Shown: positions 34,831 through 39,562 of the stretch, in pieces | How the letters are laid out: the number at the start of each line of letters is the position of its first letter | Position numbering within the stretch: position 1 is the first letter of the stretch | Assembly: GCF_007655305.1 (NCBI RefSeq) | Contig: NZ_VLOG01000030.1 | Location: 1-39,562 of the forward strand | Length of the DNA: 39,562 nucleotides | Source of the DNA: Algoriphagus algorifonticola | GTDB lineage: Bacteria; Bacteroidota; Bacteroidia; Cytophagales; Cyclobacteriaceae | Direction: 5' to 3' | Position numbers and translations under genes: made by a program | Notes under the pieces: generated by a model | The model's input: the letters and a program-made list of their open reading frames with translations, nothing else | Database searches by the model: none | What the model was told of the DNA's origin: nothing

Positions 34831-34910
34831 AAACCCTCCAAGGGTTGGTTAGATATATGGTTTAGTTTTATTTTATTGACACCTTTACCAGAAAAATCCC
34901 TTGGAGGGTT
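34831..34910. repeat. Inverted-repeat element, copy 2 (~80 bp)
   Basis: Arms AAACCCTCCAAGGGTT (34831-34846) and AATCCCTTGGAGGGTT (34895-34910) match the arms of copy 1 in the same orientation, with a different AT-rich interior. The two copies bracket the REP-like elements at 34685-34795. Confidence 0.7.
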
Positions 34911-34919
34911 GATTTAAGG

Positions 34920-35050
34920 CTCTCGATTGTCTTGCTGGCACAAAACCTCATTTCCATAGGGAGATCTCGGGCCAGCGCTGGGTAATTTTCGTTGGCGATT
35001 ATATCCCTGGGTTTCACCCAGGGCTAATAAATTACGCTCCTTTGGAGCTT
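34920..35050. repeat. Dispersed hairpin-rich intergenic element
   Basis: It contains TGTCTTGCTGGCA (also at the right edge of the window), CCAGCGCTGG (34972-34981), the hairpin CCCTGGGTTTCACCCAGGG (35005-35023) and GCTCCTTTGGAGC (35036-35048, identical to 13674-13686). This combination is a recurrent intergenic repeat in Bacteroidota genomes (recalled, not searched). The short minus-strand frame across it (to 35135) is not a credible gene. Confidence 0.6.
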
Positions 35051-35203
35051 TTGATCCGAATTCGACCAAAGGTCTATCTTGCCGAAGGCATATCTTGATA
35101 ATATCTTGAAAAATATCTTCTCTATTGCAATTCAAAAAATGCGTCGGGAATAAATATTTCGCCTTAGGCGTATTTCAATTTATTTCTACTGTATTTCAAC
35201 TAA

Positions 35204-35760
35204 AATCCCCCTTGCCCCCTTTTACAAAGCTTTCGTCCTAAACCTTATTTACATTTTCAAAGGGGGAATTGACCCGTATCTCGCCGAAGGCATATCTTTT
35301 TTAATATCTTGAAAAATATCTTTTGGGAAAATCCCCCTTGCCCCCTTTTACAAAGCTTTCGTCCTAAACCTTATTTACATTTTCAAAGGGGGAATAGACC
35401 CGTATCTTGCCGCAGGCATATCTTGATAATATCTTGAAAAATATCTTCTGGAAAAATCCCCCTGACCCCCTTTGATTTTACACGTCTTCCCAACCTTGTG
35501 CAATATTCCAAAGGGGGAATTGACCCGTATCTTGCCGCAGGCATATCTTGAAAAATATCTTTAGATCTTATCTAGTTATTCCAATTATTTTGCCGAAGGC
35601 GTATTTCCATCTATTTCTATTGTATTTCTTTTCCTATTTCGCCTCAGGCGTATTTCTTCAGTATTTCAATGTATTCCATCCAAAATCCCCCTCACCCCCT
35701 TTCCAAAAGATCAAGTCCTAAATTGAGTTTACGCTTTCAATTGGGGAATTGACCCATATT
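35204..35760. repeat. Four copies of a CCCCCTTT/AAAGGGGG stem repeat
   Basis: Copies begin at about 35204, 35330, 35455 and 35684. Each is AATCCCCCTxxCCCCCTTT, ~45 bp of loop (two copies with the identical ACAAAGCTTTCGTCC start), then a CAAAGGGGGAATTGACCC- or TTGGGGAATTGACCC-type arm. The first three are followed by ATCTxGCCG(A/C)AGGCATATCTT and AATATCTTGAAAAATATCTT. The inverted G/C arms would give long stem-loops. No protein is encoded. Confidence 0.75.
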
Positions 35761-36000
35761 TCGCCGAAGGCATATTTCTTCTATTTCTACTGTATTTCTT
35801 TTCTATTTCGCCGCAGGCATATTTCTTCTATTTCTATTGTATTTCTTTTTCTATTTCGCCGCAGGCATATTTCTTCTATTTCTACTGTATTTCTTTTCCT
35901 ATTTCGCCGAAGGCATATTTCTATCTATTTCTATTGTATTTCTTTTTCTATTTCACCGCAGGCGTATTTCTAAATATTTCTACTGTATTTCCCTTTACAA
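35591..36000. repeat. ~48-bp tandem repeats with GCC-NNN-GGC cores
   Basis: Cores of the form (C/T)GCC-NNN-GGC(A/G)TATTTC start near 35591, 35640, 35762, 35809, 35857 and 35905, with a degenerate CACCGCAGG near 35954; spacing is 47-49 bp, interrupted by the fourth CCCCC element. Between cores is ATTTCTTCTATTTCTACTGT-like T/C-rich filler. Because the period is near 48 bp, plus-strand frames stay open by chance. The array ends just past the 3' end of wzc. Confidence 0.75.
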
Positions 36001-36017
36001 AAGAACCGGTAAAAATA

Positions 36018-38462
36018 TCAACCCCTTCTTCTTAAAGCCCTTTTCCACCAAGGAAGCGGGATCTCTTCATGGTATCCATAGGAATTGTTGCCATATCCGT
36101 AGCCATAGCCATAACCGTACCCATAGCCATATCCTTTGTCAATATGAACATCGTTCAGAATACCATACATCTTAGAAACTCCGCCTTTTTCTACCAGATT
36201 GTTAAGAATGGCCGTATTTCCTTTCATGGAGTAACCTTGACGGAATACAAAGAAATTGATGTCAGAATAAGCAAATAGCTCCTTGGTCTCCGATACAAGC
36301 CCTACTGGAGGACAGTCAAATACCACCACATCATATTCTTCCTTAATCTCTTTGATAATCTGACTGAATTTATCCTGTAAAAGCAATTCGGCAGGGTTTG
36401 GAGGTATTGGGCCAGAAAGGATCACATCCAAATCCTTATGTCCAGATGACTTAACCACTTCTCTCCAGTCTATATTGGTACTTAATGCAGTACTCATACC
36501 CTTATCATTCGGTAAGTTGAAATCCTCAGCGATTTTTGGCTTTCTCAAATCCAAACCTATCAAAATGGTCTTTTTACCCATCAAAGAGAAAACTGAAGCC
36601 ATATTAATGGAAACAAAAGTTTTACCTTCACCTGAAATACTGGAAGTGAATAGAATAGTCAGTTTATCCTTGTTAGGACTCAAATAAGACATGTCTGCAC
36701 GCAAGGATCGGAATGATTCTGTCACGGTCGATCTAGGGCTATTCAATACTGGAAGATTATCCTCAGTATTGCTTCTTCCAACCATCCCAATCAATGGCAC
36801 CTTAATCTGATGTTCCAGTTCTTTAGGATCTTCTATTTTGGTATTGAGGAAGTCTTTAATCGTGATAAAACCGATTGGTAAAATCAAACCCAAAATCAAT
36901 CCTATCAGTAAGTTCAGGCTAGTTTTGGGGGCTACAGGTTGCTGAGAAGCCTTAGCAAAATCCAAGATTTTATTCTTGGGCATATTGGATGCTTTGGTAA
37001 TCTCTGCCTCAGCTTTTTTCTGCAACAAATACACATAAATATTTTCATTGATGGTGAACTGACGCTGGTAACCTAAGAGGTTTCTTTCAGTCTCCGGCAA
37101 TGCATTGATATCTCTTTCAATGGATCGAATCCTCCCATTAAGGTCTGCTAATAAATTTTGGGTATTCCGGATTGCAGAATTCACGTTCTCCATCAATGCC
37201 TTGGAAGTACTTTCAATTCTGGCATTGATATCCCTCACCTGTGGGGTTTGATCTGAAAAATTAGCGGTGATTCGAACTCTGTCGGCCTGTAATTCGGAAA
37301 GATTTTGCACCAAAGCGCTCAACAGAGGGTCATTCGCACCAATAATGGACGGAGCTACCAAATCCCCCACCTGATTATTACCTAAATAGGATTTGAGGGT
37401 TTGATAATATTTCAGATTCAATTCAGCCTGGCTCCTCTCCTGCTCTAAGTCATTTAGTCTTTCAAAAATGATAGAACCTTCCTGAGATAGATTGAAAATC
37501 TTATTCTTGGATCTATAATCCTGCAATTGCTTTTCAGAAAACTGCAAAGAATCTGTTATTCCGCTTAATTGTTGCTCAATAAATCGAATCGTATTTTCTG
37601 AAGCCTGATTTTTCTCTTCCAGCTCCCGCTCCAAATACTTATCCATGAGGGTATTGATGTAATTTTCTCCCAACCTCCTCAAAGGTGTTTCCAAGCTTAG
37701 CGTAAGAATTGAAGCTTGCTTATTTAAGGGGTTAACCTGAAGATCATTCTTCATTTTCAAAGCAAGTGAAGGCGTATCAATCATTTTGAAAAAGAATACC
37801 TCACCAGGCAATGCTGAAATTTGACTTATTTTAAACTCATAATATTCCCCTTGAATATTTTCTCCAAAAGAATATATGGATTTAGGCAATTCGAACCCTT
37901 CAAAATTACTTTTGTAGAATGGGTCTTTGGGCTGAAAAACGGAAAATTGATCATCCTCTACTGAAAGTTCGAAACTGGATTCATCTATAACCTCCAGTCT
38001 AAACATTCCACCTACAAGCTGTGGTTTGGTCCAGTCAACAGAGACATAAACAGGAACATTTCCATAAACTTGGGTAACTTTTAAAAAGCCTTCTTTATAA
38101 TAAGAAACATTCAAATCCATTTGTGATACAGCGCTTTCTGCCAAAGAATAGGATTTGATGATTCCTGTTTCATTATCTATATTACTCTTTCCTTGAATTC
38201 CCAAACCAGCGGATTCAAAAAGGTCAGCACCTAGCGTCGGTTTATCATCTACCACCAAAACGGTAGATTCCACTTTGTAAATAGGTGTAGTGTATCTATT
38301 GAATAAAAAAGCCACTAAAACACCTAAAAAAGCGAAAATGACAATAAGTGGCCAATAGGTCAAATAATTAAACAGTAGAGCTTTAAGATCTATTTCATCT
38401 TCCTGCTGAACCAAAAATGGATTGGGGTTGGGATTGTTTCCTTGAACTTGATTAGGATACAT
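36018..38462 (-). CDS. wzc: Wzc-like polysaccharide co-polymerase and BY-kinase
   Basis: An 814-residue chain-length determinant/tyrosine autokinase fusion. Helix TM1 (about 38-54) follows a short N-terminal cytoplasmic stretch. The periplasmic Wzz-like region has coiled coils (about 275-320 and 385-460), and TM2 is at ~516-535. The cytoplasmic kinase has Walker A SSISGEGKT (607-615, K614), Walker A' ILIGLDLRKP (D638) and Walker B VVVFDCPP (D716). The tail carries nine tyrosines, seven in a GY repeat (777-790) plus Y795 and Y797, the expected autophosphorylation cluster. Phosphorylation cycles in such kinases control polymer length and export with Wza. The gene starts 3 bp after the wza stop, so the two are co-transcribed. 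Confidence 0.93.
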   Translation of the reverse strand: MYPNQVQGNNPNPNPFLVQQEDEIDLKALLFNYLTYWPLIVIFAFLGVLVAFLFNRYTTPIYKVESTVLVVDDKPTLGADLFESAGLGIQGKSNIDNETGIIKSYSLAESAVSQMDLNVSYYKEGFLKVTQVYGNVPVYVSVDWTKPQLVGGMFRLEVIDESSFELSVEDDQFSVFQPKDPFYKSNFEGFELPKSIYSFGENIQGEYYEFKISQISALPGEVFFFKMIDTPSLALKMKNDLQVNPLNKQASILTLSLETPLRRLGENYINTLMDKYLERELEEKNQASENTIRFIEQQLSGITDSLQFSEKQLQDYRSKNKIFNLSQEGSIIFERLNDLEQERSQAELNLKYYQTLKSYLGNNQVGDLVAPSIIGANDPLLSALVQNLSELQADRVRITANFSDQTPQVRDINARIESTSKALMENVNSAIRNTQNLLADLNGRIRSIERDINALPETERNLLGYQRQFTINENIYVYLLQKKAEAEITKASNMPKNKILDFAKASQQPVAPKTSLNLLIGLILGLILPIGFITIKDFLNTKIEDPKELEHQIKVPLIGMVGRSNTEDNLPVLNSPRSTVTESFRSLRADMSYLSPNKDKLTILFTSSISGEGKTFVSINMASVFSLMGKKTILIGLDLRKPKIAEDFNLPNDKGMSTALSTNIDWREVVKSSGHKDLDVILSGPIPPNPAELLLQDKFSQIIKEIKEEYDVVVFDCPPVGLVSETKELFAYSDINFFVFRQGYSMKGNTAILNNLVEKGGVSKMYGILNDVHIDKGYGYGYGYGYGYGYGNNSYGYHEEIPLPWWKRALRRRG
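36093..36134 (-). repeat. 6-bp coding repeat for the Wzc tyrosine tail
   Basis: Seven GGN-TAY units in a row encode (GY)7 at Wzc residues 777-790. The unit is hexameric, so gain or loss by slippage would change the number of phospho-tyrosines without a frameshift. Confidence 0.75.
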
Positions 38463-38465
38463 AGC

Positions 38466-39275
38466 TTAACGCGTAAAGGTATTGATCAAAAGAACTGCAA
38501 CTGTGATAGCAGAAATAATTAAGGATAAAGATTGGGCCGCATTTTCACCGGCACCCACTTCCCTTACTTTCATAGGCTCCACATATAATTGATCATTCGG
38601 TTGAATAAAATAAAAAGGAGACTGAATAATTCCTCTATCGTTTAAATTGATTCGATGAAGCTTGGTGCCTTCAGGGTACTGTCTAATCAATAAAACTTCA
38701 TCTCTTTTTGCTACCGTCGTCAAATCGCCGGCATTGGCGATTGCTTCAAAAATCGTCATTCTGTCCTGCAAAACCACAAATTTACCAGGTCTTCTAAACT
38801 CCCCTAAGGCAGAGTAGCGAATCCCACCGAGCTTGACTTTTACATACAACTCATTTTTGAGAAACTCTCTCAATTTGCTTTCAATGATGACTCTGGCTTC
38901 ATCAATGGTTTTATCTTTTACCTGGACTTCACCGATAATTGGAAGCCTGATAAAACCATTTTTATCTACTGTATAACCCGTCATGTAATAAATATCGCCA
39001 CCTGATTGTGCAGCCATTTGCATTTGGTTATTTCCAGCAACAACTTTATTACCAAAACCAGATTGAAGCATATCTTCTGCTGTTTGAATATTGACATCAA
39101 TAATATCATTGTATTGAAGTCTATATTCAGGAATTTCATAGGAGATCAATTCTCCTTCATTGATAGGTTGATTGTTTTCAAGATTTTGAAGGTAAATAAC
39201 CTTTTCATTGGAAACGCAGCTGATTGCTGCAAAAAAAACCAGGGCATAAACTACCCACGCTCCTATCTTCCGCAT
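38466..39275 (-). CDS. wza: Wza-like polysaccharide export lipoprotein
   Basis: A 269-residue outer-membrane polysaccharide export protein. The start at 39275 gives a lipoprotein signal peptide (MRKIGAWVVYALVFFAAISC, lipobox AISC with Cys20); an ATG at 39308 would put 11 residues in front of it. The Poly_export domain contains YRLQYNDIIDVNI, GYTVDKNGFIRLPIIGEVQV and KTIDEARVIIESKL. The SLBB-like part has GEFRRPGKFVVLQDRMTIFEAIANAGDLT. The C-terminal hydrophobic helix (LSLIISAITVAVLLI) fits the Wza alpha-helical pore segment. It should form the outer-membrane exit channel with Wzc. It is the first gene of a two-gene unit. Confidence 0.92.
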   Translation of the reverse strand: MRKIGAWVVYALVFFAAISCVSNEKVIYLQNLENNQPINEGELISYEIPEYRLQYNDIIDVNIQTAEDMLQSGFGNKVVAGNNQMQMAAQSGGDIYYMTGYTVDKNGFIRLPIIGEVQVKDKTIDEARVIIESKLREFLKNELYVKVKLGGIRYSALGEFRRPGKFVVLQDRMTIFEAIANAGDLTTVAKRDEVLLIRQYPEGTKLHRINLNDRGIIQSPFYFIQPNDQLYVEPMKVREVGAGENAAQSLSLIISAITVAVLLINTFTR

Positions 39276-39312
39276 ATACTTTTTATTAATGGACAGATGT
39301 AAAATCAAAGGG

Positions 39313-39320
39313 CAAACATA
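39313..39320 (-). promoter_or_regulatory. TATGTTTG -7-like element before wza
   Basis: An exact TAnnTTTG match on the minus strand, about 38 bp before the wza start. A TTTG lies only ~10 bp farther upstream, so the -33 partner is not well placed. Weak but well positioned. Confidence 0.35.
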
Positions 39321-39390
39321 GCCAAAATCCCAAAAAATATTACTCTAATTTGGTAGAATAAACTAAAATTAAACCTAACTGCGCTTGCTG

Positions 39391-39517
39391 CTCGAGGTTT
39401 GCAATCTCGAGCTCCTATCGTAGGATTTTTAATCCGAAAAAAAATAAAAATTAAATTCACTAAGCTGCTCGAGATTTGCAATCTCGAGCTCTTATCGTAG
39501 TAGGATTTGCAATCCGA
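39391..39517. repeat. Two REP-like triple-hairpin elements
   Basis: 39391-39437 and 39468-39517 each have a CTCGAG(G/A)TTTGCAATCTCGAG stem, a C(T/C)TATCGTAG segment and a GGATTT(T/G)(T/C)AATCC stem, as in the elements at 34685-34795. They are in the wza upstream region. The second is followed by TGTCTTGCTGGCA (39537-39549), the same word found at 34929-34941. No coding function; the minus-strand frame across this region is spurious. Confidence 0.7.
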
Positions 39518-39562
39518 ACTGAACAGAGCATCGTCCTGTCTTGCTGGCAAAAAACCTCTTTT

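Noticed and set aside
34914..35135. 73-codon minus-strand frame
   Set aside because: It spans a dispersed hairpin repeat (stems at 35005-35023 and 35036-35048); the translation is typical of spurious repeat-derived proteins.
35754..36000. CRISPR array
   Set aside because: The repeats are contiguous, without unique spacers of uniform size, and there are no cas genes nearby.
35749..36175. Plus-strand frames with repeated FYCISFLF/FRRRHISS-like translation
   Set aside because: They are products of the 48-bp tandem DNA repeat and of the antisense of the wzc 3' end; phasing with codons is a by-product of the period.
39305..39550. 81-codon minus-strand frame at the right edge
   Set aside because: It runs through REP-like hairpins and the wza leader; no coding character.

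Overview
The window looks like a chromosomal segment of a Bacteroidota bacterium, most probably a Cytophagales/Cyclobacteriaceae-type organism (Algoriphagus-like; this rank is an inference). The evidence is AT-rich DNA, a type IX secretion (T9SS) C-terminal sorting domain, CHU_C-type Ig-like and DUF11 domains, a LytTR regulator, TAnnTTTG-type -7 promoter elements, a Wza/Wzc/Wzi exopolysaccharide export set and the dispersed hairpin repeats common in this phylum. Almost every gene is on the minus strand.

Left part (1-10042, minus): a giant secreted repeat protein enters from the left edge. It is open for all 2359 codons visible and its C-terminus lies outside the window. It has four tandem ~360-residue units, three DUF11-type modules, Ig-like modules and one further half-unit. 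A smaller secreted paralogue (769 aa) with one such unit and a T9SS sorting domain lies upstream of it. Next (10202-13438) are a soluble PAS/GAF histidine kinase and a divergent LytTR response regulator. Between them a 14-bp perfect palindrome sits in the spacer of a well-matched Bacteroidota promoter.

Central part (13439-29672): a ~1-kb non-coding spacer with three tandem ~225-bp repeats, then a long minus-strand polysaccharide operon. In transcription order it reads pseB, pseC, GNAT, aldo/keto reductase, SpsF-like cytidylyltransferase, class III PLP enzyme, tandem GNAT, pseI, GT-B transferase, wzy-like polymerase, left-handed beta-helix acyltransferase, wzx-like flippase, GT4 glycosyltransferase, wzi-like outer-membrane protein. 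Most genes overlap or nearly touch. The logic is synthesis of a CMP-activated 5,7-diamino nonulosonic acid of the pseudaminic type, assembly of a short repeat unit, flipping, polymerisation and surface display. No PseG UDP-sugar hydrolase and no priming phosphoglycosyltransferase are recognisable, and two extra enzymes (class III PLP enzyme, aldo/keto reductase) suggest a non-canonical or further modified sugar. Just upstream of pseB is a 37-codon relic of a nucleotide-sugar dehydrogenase, probably a recombination scar.

Right part (30052-39562, minus): manC, a four-helix-bundle (S23-type) protein, a protein of unknown function, and a membrane protein with a propeller-like periplasmic part, one transmembrane helix and a winged-helix-like cytoplasmic tail. 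A 1.9-kb repeat-rich spacer follows, then wzc (BY-kinase/co-polymerase) and wza (outer-membrane export lipoprotein), preceded by REP-like hairpins at the right edge. No tRNA, rRNA, CRISPR array or intact insertion sequence was seen.
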